Source: Mesostigma viride (lineage: Eukaryota > Streptophyta > Mesostigmatophyceae > Mesostigmatales > Mesostigmataceae). Taken from it: a stretch of DNA of 31,523 nt. The notes beneath the pieces are model-generated. The model worked only from the letters and a program-made list of their open reading frames with translations. It ran no database searches and was not told the DNA's origin. The stretch is from the NCBI GenBank assembly GCA_009746045.1, contig RPFO01001174.1, positions 1-31,523 on the forward strand, in the 5' to 3' direction. Positions 19,931 to 29,293 of this stretch are shown here, in pieces (position 1 is the first letter of the stretch; every line of letters starts with the position of its first letter). Made by a program: the position numbers and the translations under genes.

Positions 19931-20319
19931 CTTTATAACAGATGAGAATGAACGCCGCTATGTGAGTGGTACTACGGGACGGTGGGCCTTGGGCTGGACC
20001 GGTTCCATGAGTTAGAATTAGTTGGCCAGTTTTGTATGGCCATTTCTAGTTCGTTAAGTTAAGTAGCAATTAAGTTACTGTTGCTGACGGCTCATGAGGC
20101 GAGCCTGGGCTACGCCGCCCTAAAGTGCCATTTGCACGATGTTCTAGGTCTCTTTTTCTTGTCCCGCCCTCCCTCCCTCTTTTTGTGTTTGTTTCTAGGG
20201 TAACGAGAACTACAATCAATCATGAAATGGGTGCAGCGTGGCAGGCTCACTCATGGGTTCTGTAATTGCCCACTTATTGTTTTAATCAAATGTTGGTGGA
20301 TTGGTAATAGTGGGAATAG
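19931..20319 (+). mobile_element. Internally deleted 389-bp derivative of module M
   Basis: Contains the A end (19931 to about 20162) and the B end (about 20197-20319), joined by about 35 bp of unrelated C/T-rich sequence. This is the structure of a MITE-like deletion derivative. It shows that both ends, but not the interior, are retained. Confidence 0.8.
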
Positions 20320-20344
20320 AAACTACGTTCAGAGAACACCGATT
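20320..20344 (-). repeat. Core C, copy 3, inverted (centre of a palindrome)
   Basis: Reverse complement of copies 1 and 2. It is flanked on both sides by B ends in inverted orientation. The asymmetric core is thus the unpaired centre of a second, different palindrome. Confidence 0.9.
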
Positions 20345-21700
20345 CTATTCCCACTATTACCAATCCACCAACATTTGATTAAAACAATAAGTGGGCAATT
20401 ACAGAACCCATGAGTGAGCCTGCCACGCTGCACCCATTTCATCATTGATTGTAGTTCTCGTTACCCAACCCCCCTTTCCTGGTGCTTTATCTCCAAAGCT
20501 CCGCCAACCACTTTCGCTCAGTGGCTCCCGAGGCTGCCCTGCCGCAACGGTCACGACCATTACAATCGCCGGCGGCTGTAGCGAGCCTCATGCACGATAA
20601 CCCTTTGCAGGGCCCCCCCAGCCTTCCACCCTCGGCCAGTAAAAGAGGGTGTTGAATGTGCACGCAAAGACAAGGAAGAAGACGCCTCGTTTAACGATCA
20701 CGGACCTCCCTCAAAGGCCAGTGCCGCCCTAACGTGACGACAACTTGTAGGACGTCACCCGATGCCACCATATCTCGATTACTGTCAACGTTGTCACCTG
20801 GGGGAGTAACTTTCCATATTTCAGGTTTTAGTTGATGAGCAGGCTCTCATCACACACCCCAGCGGCCGATAAAGCGCAAGCGCAACTGGGCCGGCCAAAA
20901 TATTTGGTCCTGCCCGGCCCAGGTCCGTCTGTTAAACTGGCCCCTTAAGTCTCGGTCTGAATCGAAATATTGCATAATTCCGGAATTCGTCCCCACCACA
21001 TTCCCGAGACCTCACGCACCCATAAGAGCGGATGCTGGTAAATATTTTTCTACTTACGCGAGGGCCGACAGACTTGTCGTCCATCACAATGCCCACTAAA
21101 AGTAACCCGACCTCCCTTCCTTCGGCAGTCAGCAGTCAGGAACTGCAACCCTGCTGCGACATTCCGCAGCAAAGCGGTAGGCACTGCAGCGTGGCACGGA
21201 AATCTTACTCATGGCTTCAGAGTTCCGTACAGGTGCCACGCGCAGGCAAACGCGAAGTATTTTATAGTCTCTCGTCGGCCAAGAACCCAGCTGCGGGGAG
21301 AAAACCGACGAGGGTAATTTCAATTTCTTTTTCACAGTCACGTGACTGTTCAAGCTATGTCAGTCACGCGCCATCTCTAATCGGCCACCGCCAGCCAAAA
21401 GGCTGACGCGATTAGGGCAGCATTAAATTTCTTGTAATCCGCCATACCCATACCCCATACATCCGATTACAAGAAAAAGAGACCTAGAACATCGTGCAAA
21501 TGGCACTTTAGGGCGGCGTAGCCCAGGCTCGCCTCATGAGCCGTCAGCAACAGTAACTTAATTGCTACTTAACTTAACGAACTAGAAATGGCCATACAAA
21601 ACTGGCCAACTAATTCTAACTCATGGAACCGGTCCAGCCCAAGGCCCACCGTCCCGTAGTACCACTCACATAGCGGCGTTCATTCTCATCTGTTATAAAG
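20345..21700 (-). mobile_element. Module M, intact inverted copy with the empty TTAA site
   Basis: Reverse complement of 16259-19905 without the insertion. The single TTAA at 21423-21426 sits exactly where the left copy is interrupted. Visible differences from the left copy are one base in a G run and a substitution near 21115 (versus 19137). The copies are therefore very young, or are an assembly duplicate. Confidence 0.85.
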
Positions 21701-21723
21701 AAACTACGTTCAGAGAACACCGA
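21701..21723 (-). repeat. Core C, copy 4, inverted and slightly truncated
   Basis: The first 23 of the 25 inverted core bases are present. The sequence then changes to the flank ATGTTTTCATG. This is the right edge of the array. Confidence 0.85.
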
Positions 21724-22030
21724 ATGTTTTCATGATGGGGGGGTCTTTCTTTTCTCACCCTTAAAATGATTTGTTTTTGTATCGGTGTTAGGGTCTCGCT
21801 GCAGCGAGACCCCTACGAATGTCGACTTTTAATGTTTGCAAGATGGGAGGGGGCTTTCTTCGCTCACCCTAAAAATTATTTGTTTTTGTTTGACGTTAGG
21901 GTCTCGCTGCAGCGAGACCCCAAGGAATGTATACTTTTTTATGTTTGCATGATGGGAGGTTGCTTGTTTTCGCTCACCCTAAAAATGATTTGTTTTTGCT
22001 TGAAGTGAGGGTCTCGCTGCAGCGAGACGC
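21724..22030. repeat. About 109-bp tandem repeat upstream of the plus-strand gene
   Basis: Three units share ATGATGGGAGG-like, CTCACCCT(A)AAAAT and ATTTGTTTTTG blocks and each ends in a palindrome (21791-21812, 21899-21920, 22009-22030). The first unit is joined directly to the truncated core C. Confidence 0.8.
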
Positions 22031-22097
22031 CAAAGTTTTGCATTAAACTAAATGTCCCTTTTAGAATCCACGAAAGGGTCTAGCTGCAGCGAGACCC
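21791..22097. repeat. Four 22-bp palindromes ahead of the plus-strand gene
   Basis: Copies at 21791-21812 and 21899-21920 are perfect palindromes built on GGGTCTCGCTG. Copies at 22009-22030 and 22076-22097 have single changes. The transposase gene has the same number of copies in its first intron, and the ATG at 22175 directly follows TTCTGCAG. This region may therefore be an intron in the 5' UTR. Confidence 0.85.
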
Positions 22098-22174
22098 TCC
22101 CCATCGTTTTTCTGCCGGCGATTCAGATTCTGAATGACATTTGTGAAACTTGCTTTTTTGATATTGTTCTGCAG

Positions 22175-23365
22175 ATGTCGTCCTCCTATTCCGATTCTGT
22201 CAAGGCCACTCCCGTTTCACCCAAGATGACGTCGAACACCTCGCCGGACCGAACGGCAACGGAGGCGTTTCCTCCGTTGCAGTTCGGTCCCGTAAATGCT
22301 CTTGCGAGGTCCCCCCCACCGAGTCCCCTCGCCCTCCAAGTCCAACTTGCCCCCCAGCGAGTTGGACAGAATTATACCCCCCAACCCTCTCGCTGCTGCG
22401 TCTCGCGCTCCGTCCCGCTCTCCGCCCCGTAAGTCTCCATCGCCGCCCCCCAAGTCGGCCGGAGCTACTGCGTCCCGCTCGCCGCCCCGCAAGTCCCCCA
22501 AGTCCCCCGCAACTGCGACCCGTTCGCCGAACCGCAAGTCCCCCTCTCCGCCCAAAGTTCCCCCCGCTACCGCGTCCCGCTCTCCTTCTCGCAAGTCCCC
22601 CTCGCCGTCAACCAAGAACCCCGCAACTGCGTCCCGCTCGCCGTCCCGCTCTCCTTCCCCCAAGTCCCGCTCGCCGCCACCCAAGTCCCCCGCTTCTGCG
22701 TCCCGCTCGCCGTCCCCCAAGCATTCCAGTTCTAAGCGTAAGCCTGCGGCCGAGTGGGTAGAGGAAGACGACCGCACCAAAGAGCTCAGGAAGCTGAGGA
22801 AGTCTATCAGTGAGCTTGTTGAGGAGGACGAGCGCGATCAGACTAACGGGAGGCCTGAAGACCCGGAATCGCCGGTTCGGGAGTCGCGTCAGAAGCGGTT
22901 GTCCGATTTGTTAGCAATGGCCGCAAGCTTTGCTGACGAATACGCGGCTCTCGACAAGAAGGACAAGGAGAAGGAGAAGGCGGAGAGGGAGGCCATCGAG
23001 AAGGCGGAGAGGGAGAGGGTGGAGAGGGAGGAGAAGGAGAGGCTGGAGAAGGCGGAGAGGGAGGAGGAGGAGAGGGAGTACAAGGAGAAAAAGGCTGCCC
23101 AGGAGAAGGAGCACAGGATCCTGGTGGCGAAGCAGAAGGAGGAGGCGAAGAAGAAGACGGAGGCGGCAGCGAAGGAATTCTTGCGGAGGAGGCCGCTCTT
23201 TTTTTGCAGATGCGACAGGAGAGGATGAAGGCGGAAGAGGCCGCGAGGAAGATGGAGGAGGAGGCTGCGAGGAAGGAGGAGGAGGCTGCGAAGGCAGTTG
23301 AGGGGGAGAAGGACGAGAACGGGAGCCCACCCCTTCTTCACGAAGGATTTTCAGTCGATTATCAG
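22175..23365 (+). CDS. Plus-strand element gene, exon 1: SR-like and coiled-coil region
   Basis: Starts at the ATG directly after an acceptor-like TTCTGCAG and ends at a GTATGT donor at 23366. The first 40 codons are Ser/Pro-rich. From about 22330 the protein has many short repeats of the type SRSPPRKSPSPPPKS, like the SR domains of splicing and nuclear proteins. 22740-22920 is acidic and helical. 22950-23300 is a long Lys/Glu/Ala-rich heptad-like segment, very probably a coiled coil. The frame changes near 22300 and again near 23180 and returns to the starting frame, so the 1191-nt exon is still a whole number of codons. These compensating changes may be base-calling indels or a decayed copy. 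There is no enzymatic motif. A nuclear DNA- or RNA-associated role is only a guess from composition. Confidence 0.55.
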
Positions 23366-23552
23366 GTATGTTTATTAATGTGAGACGTACATTTTTCAGA
23401 TGGCTTGAACGGCGTGTGTGTATCGTAGAAAGGGTGGGATTTTATGTCATACATTGATCGTAAGGGTCTAGCTGCGGAGAGACGTTGACCTAGGAGTTAA
23501 GGTTGTTGACGACGACGATGTGTGGCCTTTTTTTTACTCTTGTTGTCTGCAG
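23366..23552 (+). other. Intron with one palindrome (23464-23485)
   Basis: GTATGT donor, a strong pyrimidine tract and GTCTGCAG acceptor, in phase 0 between DYQ and PDTLAIL. Confidence 0.75.
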
Positions 23553-24596
23553 CCCGACACGCTGGCCATTCTGAAACAGTACCTGGCTCAGGCTGAGTCT
23601 GAGTCTGGGGTGAGTCGTAAAGCCGAAAAGGGCTTGAGAGGCTTGATCCGCTTTCTTTCGGCCGAGATAGGGTTTGCAGAGAAGTCCGGTGTCGTCGACC
23701 GTCCTCCAGTCAGACATAATTTGGAAGAACGACCGCTGCGGCCAGCTTGCTTTGTTCGGAGCCACACAGCGAGCCATTCATGGGAAGAGGGTCGTTGGTG
23801 ACGACATGTATGAGGTTTTGAAGATCGCGCAGTCGTGCATCCTTAATCTGAAGGAGGATGTCGGACGTTACTTTCCCCGTCGTGCTTTAATATGGTCGAC
23901 GCTCTTTGATGAGGTTGAAAAGTTCGAGGTCCACATTGGCTTCACATGCATCGAGGCTTCCTATATGGAAACCTTGAAAACCACTGCGTTGCATCAGCTC
24001 TTTAAACTCATGACTGGAGATATGAGAGCGGATTCGAGGGCTTCACTGTCGGAAGATGAAGTGTTTGATATTGTCAGGCAAGGATTTGTTGACACGTCCA
24101 ACAGTGACTTATCGTAATTGTGCCGGGAAGAATGAATGACGTAGGAGGATTGGAGGAGCGCGCACATGAAGTGATCGCGCATTTGGACATGGCAAGAGAC
24201 CACTTACTGCAATCTTTTGTTAAGTGGCGGACTGACTTTCTTGTCAGCCCGGACGCCAGCCTTTCGCGGGAAGCGGTCGCTTTCTTTTTGGATTGGGCTG
24301 GACAGGTGATCCAAAGTTTCCGGCACCGGGAGGACTTCCATGTTATTCAGACATATAAGCCATACCGGGAAGTCGTCCAGGAATGGTTGGATCAAATCTC
24401 GTTGGTTGATTGTCTCCAGAGTATCCGAACCAAGACAGACACGGAGTGGTCTGATTTAGAGGCGGGAGGCCATTGGCAGTCCCTCGAGTTGTTCTTCGAG
24501 GCGGAATTGAGGCGGCAACTGGAAAAGGAGAGAGCCCATCAAGTGCCGATATGGCCTTTGGGGAAGATTTTGAGGAGGTGGAAGTTCTACGTTTCG
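23553..24596 (+). CDS. Plus-strand element gene, exon 2: unknown helical domain
   Basis: Opens PDTLAILKQYLAQAESESG and runs to a GTACGT donor after the Ser of KFYVS. 23710-24115 reads in a second frame (for example ALFGATQRAIHGKRVVGDDM and LIWSTLFDEVEKFEVHIGF), after which the original frame resumes with MNDVGGLEERAHEVIAHLDM. The exon length (1044 nt) is a multiple of three, so the two frame changes cancel, as in exon 1. The product is largely helical with conserved-looking aromatic residues, as in a folded domain. I do not recognise the family. It could be a separate gene, but the acceptor and matching phases favour one transcript with exon 1. Confidence 0.5.
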
Positions 24597-24703
24597 GTAC
24601 GTTAACTTGCCGATATCGTTTATCGATTTGGGTTGTTTCCATTCCCTGAATAGGGCTCTATATGCTGACCAACCTTCATGGTTTGTCCTGTCATATCATG
24701 CAG

Positions 24704-25219
24704 GGGGGCTCCATGCCAGGGGACGTATCGGAGGATTTACCTAATTTGTCAGACTTGGTTGATAAGGTGGGTGCTTGTCCGTCGAGTTTCCACGAGCATC
24801 TTACATGGGGTCTAGCTGCAGGTAGACCCTCACCCTTTTATTGAGACTGACATGTTCGGCTAATTTCAACGGTGCCCCCAACCAATCTGTTGTCTTTTTT
24901 CAGGGGGCGGCTGCGGCGATGGCTGTTGACAGTGCTGGTATTTGGTCTGGACTCGAGATGGAAATGGTAAGCATTAAACGATATCCGGATGTCTGCATTT
25001 CGCCTGAAGTTTTAGTGAGCGCATTATGCGAAATATACAAATGTCGACTAATTTTGATTTCCAATGAGCTGTCGTATTCGGTGTTGACAGGCGGGGGGTT
25101 TGGCCTCAGCAGGCGCTGCCGGAGAGGAAGAAAACGCTGGAGGAGATGAGGATGGGGGGGATGAAAACGCTGGAGGAGATGAGGATGGGGGAGACGCTGA
25201 GGGAGAAGTGGCTGTGCAG
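24704..25219 (+). CDS. Plus-strand element gene, three short exons
   Basis: Exons 24704-24766 and 24904-24966 (63 nt each) and 25091-25219 (129 nt) all begin and end in phase 0 with good GT and AG boundaries. They encode GGSMPGDVSEDLPNLSDLVD, then a short GAAAAMAVDSAGIWSGLEME, then an acidic linker with two copies of ENAGGDEDGGD. Palindrome copies lie in the introns at 24808-24829 and 25265-25286; the intron 24967-25090 has none. These look like flexible acidic linkers between folded regions. Confidence 0.6.
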
Positions 25220-25345
25220 GTACGTTCATCCGCCGCGAGTTCGTGTGATTTTTTTCGTGCTGAGGGGTATCTCCGCAGAGAGACGATGGTGCAACAATCG
25301 AACTGAGGTCAAGTCCCTTCTTGTTCGTTTTTTTTTGTCATGCAG

Positions 25346-25888
25346 GCGGGGGCTGTCGCTGGGGGTACTGCGGGGGGGAAGGCGGCGAAGCCTCCATTGA
25401 CTGAGCATGAAAGGGAAAAGCTGGATTCCCGCAAGAAGGTTGCGAAGGATCATATTATTGCTGTTGGCCTGATCATGCTTAAGTCTCCGCCCGATGGCGT
25501 CGATTCGGAGGGACCTGCGGGGTCCGAGTTTCGCAAGTACCTGACACGACTTGAGGCGGAAGTCGATGCCGATTTCGATACGGAGGTGTTGGGTGACGCT
25601 ACCTTTAAGAGTGAATTGGCATATGAATTCGCAAATCTGGTGAAGTCGAAAGCCACCAAGAATTTCAAGTGGCAGCCTAAGGAGTACTCAGAGGCAAAGG
25701 TTGACAAGATCGAGAAATTCATGAAGGCTGATTTTCGTCGTCGGGCCGCTGAGGGAAAAAGGGCGCTGAATGCGGTGGCAAAGGCCAACAGTAAGAAGAA
25801 CGCGGAGGCGAAGGCGGCGGAGAAGGAGGCGAAGAAGGCGGAGAAGGAGAAGGCTAAGGAGGCCAAGAAGCAGCAGAAAACTGGACAG
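25346..25888 (+). CDS. Plus-strand element gene, exon with helical domain and Lys/Ala/Glu tail
   Basis: The acceptor is GTCATGCAG and the donor GTACGA, with phase 0 at both ends (181 codons). After a Gly/Ala start, residues from REKLDSRKKVAKDHIIAVGL to about YSEAKVDKIEKFMKADFRRR form a compact, charged, helical region. A long Lys/Ala/Glu run follows (25770-25875), typical of a single alpha helix or nuclear basic tail. The next intron (25889-26077) holds a diverged palindrome at 25910-25931. No known family is recognised. Confidence 0.6.
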
Positions 25889-26077
25889 GTACGATTGTTG
25901 TGAAAATTTAGACCTCTCGCTGCGGGTAGACGCTGACTGGCTGCGGGACTTGGTGTTTAGTGTCAGTAAGGTATTATTCCAACAGAACTTTGTTCGTCCC
26001 TGAACAGGATGTCGTGGTCGGCCTAAAGATTACTGACTTGAGCAAATCCTGCGGTCCTTTTCGATTTTTTACTTCAG

Positions 26078-27241
26078 GATGACGGGGGGGACGAAGACGC
26101 CACGGTGGAGAAGAAGTTACCTGGTCATGACGCCGTGTTCGCGCTGGTGAAGGATATGCTCAAGTACTGCTCGAGTAGGCGGATGGCGGACGTCGATGAC
26201 CTGCCAAACTGGCCCGAGTTCTCCCCCTTTCTTGAGCTGCTCCGGTCACTCAACAAGCTTTTTAAGGAGGGGGTGCTCACGAGCAGTGGGAACCCGGACA
26301 CCGACCCTATCATTGAAAGCTGGAAGCCTTCGAAAAAGGTCGACTCGAACAAGGAGGTCAGGGACCAGAACATCCGGAAGGCCAATACTCTCAGGGAAAC
26401 GCGTTGGATTCGGCCGGCCGATTTTAAGCAGACCGGATGTTTCAGTATGCGGATCCAGACGGTCAACGCGCTTATTTTGCCAGAGGCTTTGAGGCAGCGG
26501 CGTTTAAACCTTGAAACCATTAAGGAGAACGGCCGCATTCTCCTCAATGCGCGGGACAACGCCTTGCACTTCAAGGTTGTTGTCCCGGTCTGGCAGTTCC
26601 CTTTCCAGGCGCTTGCCGAATCTCAACCTGACCTGTTCGACAAGCAAATCTTGTGCATGCCGGATTTCGTCAAGTGGCTGAAGCATTACCACGGCGCCAA
26701 GATTGACGCGGAGGATGTGGGGTCCAGGTACTTCCGGCCCCTTTCGGATACTGAAGTCGACGTGTGGCTTAACACGGAGTCCACCACCTCTTTCCTCGCG
26801 AGAGGACTTGAGTGGCGTACCTACGCCAGGGTGGACGAGGTGGAAGCAGTTTTGCCTCAGGAGATCGAGGGCAGTCGGGTTTTCAACCTGCTGTGCAATA
26901 CTGCGATGAAGTCCTACGATCCGAAATTTTTTGAGGAACGGGTACCGGTACCGTATCTGGTTCTCCGGTACGCGGTGGTGGATGGGAACCACTACTTTAA
27001 GGGGTTAAAGTCGTTTCTCAGGGGGCCGGATGGCGGGTGGGGAGAGGTTCGGGCAATGATGTGCGAGGGTGGGGCGGAGTCCAATTTCGCAAATACTCCT
27101 AAGGAGGCGGAGCACGCCTTCCAGGACCTGTTGCGGAAATTCCGTGGTGGTTACATGGGTACGAACGTCATTCTTCTCAAGGGTGGCGACCTGCTCCCGT
27201 CGTGGAGTGAGCTGCGAAATCTACCTAAGGCAAAAGAAGAT
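26078..27241 (+). CDS. Plus-strand element gene, large exon encoding an unknown globular domain
   Basis: A single open frame of 388 codons lies between the acceptor TACTTCAG and the donor GTAAGC. After DDGGDEDATVEKKLPGHDAV the composition is that of a normal folded protein, unlike the low-complexity parts before and after. Recurrent aromatic and charged clusters include WIRPADFKQTGCFSMRIQTV, FVKWLKHYHGAKIDAEDVGS, and VPYLVLRYAVVDGNHYFKGL. I could not find a nuclease triad, helicase or polymerase motif, nor zinc ligands. This is the best query for finding relatives of the gene because it is uninterrupted and complex. Confidence 0.7.
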
Positions 27242-27496
27242 GTAAGCTATCTATTTTGGCAGGGTCTAGCTGCGGGTAGACCCTCGGAATTTTCGTGGTT
27301 GTTTTTTGTGTGCGCTTCAAGTTTTTTGCGAGGGTCTCGCTGCAGCTAGACCCTCTCCTTTTTTTTGTTGGAATTTTCGTTGCGTATTGTCGGCCGTTTC
27401 TTTTTCGAATTTTGTTAGGGTCTATCCGCAGCTATACCCCTCGCCTTTTATGACTGAGTTTTGTCGTTGCTCGCTCGATGTTAATTGATGTCGCAG
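27242..27496 (+). other. Intron with three palindromes
   Basis: GTAAGC donor and GATGTCGCAG acceptor, in phase 0. Palindromes lie at 27262-27283, 27332-27353 and 27418-27439, about 70-86 bp apart. Each is followed by a similar T-rich stretch (TTTTTTGT, TTTTCG), suggesting triplication of a unit inside the intron. Confidence 0.75.
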
Positions 27497-28675
27497 GCGG
27501 TGCTGACCGGCAAGCTGGAGAAGCTGTTCGACATCGCCAAGGGGGCGAATTCGGAGGACTTAGCCGTGGCGGATCGTACGCTGGGCCAGGCGTTGCTTGA
27601 CGTGTGGAACTACAACAAGCTATATCTATACGGCAAAGTCACGCGTGGGAAGGGCCACTATATTGCGGATGGCCACTACACCAATCTGCTCACGTACATC
27701 CTCCCGGCTATGCGGCAAGCGGGGGGAAGGGAAGGGAATGTGGAGCCGGCAGCGGTGGATGTACACGAGGAGGAAGCAGAAGGAAAGAAAAAGCCGGCCC
27801 ACAGCATTGCTTCAGTGCATTCCGCTTACAGTCGCACGCTGGCCAACACGTTTCTCCGTCTGACACAGGAGCAGACTGATGATCCTGCCTCAACGAAACC
27901 CGCGCCTGAGGAGGTGATGATGCAAAGGTGCAAATTCGCCAATGCAGAGGGGGAGAAGAAAGGCCAGAAGGTCTCTTGGACTTCTTTCAGGAACTTGGCC
28001 AGCCTTCCTATGATGGACGCCGTGATCGATTGCATCATGAGCTGCCAGGTTGGACCGGAAAAGCTCACCAAGTTGGTGGAGATCGCCAAGGATGTGCTGG
28101 AGTGCCTGCGGCTGACCATTTGCGCCAGATTCAAGGAGGATGTGACGCTGGAAGCGCAATGCAAGGACGCAAATGGCAAGGAGTTTGTGGCGTCTCATAT
28201 TTTCGAACTCGTCTTCAATCTCCATCCTCTCGCTCGGCCGGTCGGCAGGAAGGAGATTGTGGCCAGATACCGGGAATTTTGGGATGTGGCCGTCATCATA
28301 ACGAGGAACATCGCCTACCTTCTTAAAGCCAAAAAACACGCCGCACATCTGAGGATTCCGAGAAAGGATATCAGTAATGGCAAGATCGACTTTCAGGAGA
28401 TTCTGCTAAAAGAGAGCGAGGACAAGACGGTGGGTTTGGCACTTTTGGCTCCGGAAGCGTTCAGGAAGTACGCTCCAAAAGTTGGATTACTCGAAGGGGG
28501 GGTGAAGGAGGCGGCGATGAAGGGGCCGGTGAAGGGGCTGGAGAAGGGATCGAAGGGGAAGGGGAAGGGGAAGGAGACGGAGGCGAAGAAGGAGGAGGAG
28601 GAGTGGGACGTGAAGTATGAGTGGCAGAGTGTGGACTGGGGCCGTCGCCGGGTCTGGTTTTGCTGTCAGGACTAG
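27497..28675 (+). CDS. Plus-strand element gene, second large globular exon
   Basis: Begins AVLTGKLEKLFDIAKGANSE and remains open for about 390 codons. The main part (27497-28480) has normal composition, with features such as VWNYNKLYLYGKVTRGKGHY and WTSFRNLASLPMMDAVIDCI, and an MSCQVGPEKL segment. It is mostly helical. The end (28500-28620) is a Gly/Lys/Glu-rich basic tail. The frame stops at 28675, but adjacent frames continue with similar composition. A short intron or frame change just before 28640 is therefore likely, and the stop is not the true protein end. No domain is recognised. Confidence 0.6.
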   Translation, partial: AVLTGKLEKLFDIAKGANSEDLAVADRTLGQALLDVWNYNKLYLYGKVTRGKGHYIADGHYTNLLTYILPAMRQAGGREGNVEPAAVDVHEEEAEGKKKPAHSIASVHSAYSRTLANTFLRLTQEQTDDPASTKPAPEEVMMQRCKFANAEGEKKGQKVSWTSFRNLASLPMMDAVIDCIMSCQVGPEKLTKLVEIAKDVLECLRLTICARFKEDVTLEAQCKDANGKEFVASHIFELVFNLHPLARPVGRKEIVARYREFWDVAVIITRNIAYLLKAKKHAAHLRIPRKDISNGKIDFQEILLKESEDKTVGLALLAPEAFRKYAPKVGLLEGGVKEAAMKGPVKGLEKGSKGKGKGKETEAKKEEEEWDVKYEWQSVDWGRRRVWFCCQD

Positions 28676-29293
28676 ACGGTGATGATGATGACAAGTCGCT
28701 CGTCAAGCAGGTGGCAGGCGAGGTTGCCTCAGCTTCAGCCCGCCCCTTTCCCTTGGGCAGGTCCCTTCCGTGCCTGAGCCTGCTGAACTTGGCGAACATT
28801 TGGGGTGATAAGTGGAGTAACTTTCAGAGGTGGTGGGCGTTCGGTCCTTGCCCGAAGCTTCGGACATTCCCCAACCGGGCGGGATGTACGATAATGTGCT
28901 GAAGGCTTGCGCCCACGACTTTTTCTCCAGGTTCGAACCGATGGTGATCGTGTTTGGTACCGAGACGGAGATTAAGGGGTTTCAAGAGATAGTGGAAAGG
29001 ATCGGGAAAGGGAGTGAATTGTGGGAGCGGCTTGAACAGGGGGAAGGTGATGGGGGGCCTAGGCTCGGAAGGGCGAAGAAGCGAAAAGCTTCCCACGAAG
29101 CTGGGGGATTGTCCGCCGTGGTGGAGAGGGATGACCAACAGTTGTTGGAGGGAGGGGATGGAGGGGATGGAGGTCCGGCAGGAGGGTCTAACCGCGGAGA
29201 GACCCCCGTCGAGGTCAGAACGCAGCAGGCCGAACAGATACGGGGCCTGAAGGTGATTCGGATCCGCCTGCGGCGAAGAAGCCCGCTTCTCAA
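28640..29293 (+). CDS. Plus-strand element gene, region of uncertain exon structure
   Basis: Several coding-like blocks occur in different frames: LDGDDDDKSLVKQ (about 28670-28710), VPSVPEPAELGEHLG (about 28762-28806), then a long block starting near 28830 with GGMYDNVLKACAHDFFSRFE and FGTETEIKGFQEIVERIGKG. A GT at 28711 and a GGGCAG at 28756-28761 would splice the first two blocks in phase. The third needs another short intron. A palindrome copy at 29184-29205 contains an in-frame stop, followed by TDTGPEGDSDPPAAKKPASQ in a new frame. That palindrome may therefore mark another small intron. The model here is tentative. Confidence 0.4.
29184..29205. repeat. 22-bp palindrome copy at a frame change
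   Basis: GGGTCTAACCGCGGAGAGAC matches the family with a GC-rich centre. It lies exactly where the open frame of the upstream block and that of the downstream block fail to join. Confidence 0.65.

Larger units (their letters stand above)
16016..21723. mobile_element. Composite palindromic array built from one module and one core
   Basis: Call the module M, with ends A and B, and the 25-bp core C. The order is: partial A (inverted, 16016-16233), C, M with an insertion (16259-19905), C, internally deleted M (19931-20319), C inverted, M inverted (20345-21700), C inverted (truncated, 21701-21723). Every module end present abuts a core copy. M without its insertion is 1355 bp in the left copy and 1356 bp in the inverted copy, and the single-base difference lies in a G run. 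Confidence 0.85.

Noticed and set aside
22217-22780. Minus-strand Gly/Asp-rich frame opposite the SR-like region
   Set aside because: It is a mirror of the repetitive SR-like coding sequence; the plus strand has the start codon, donor site and exon continuity.
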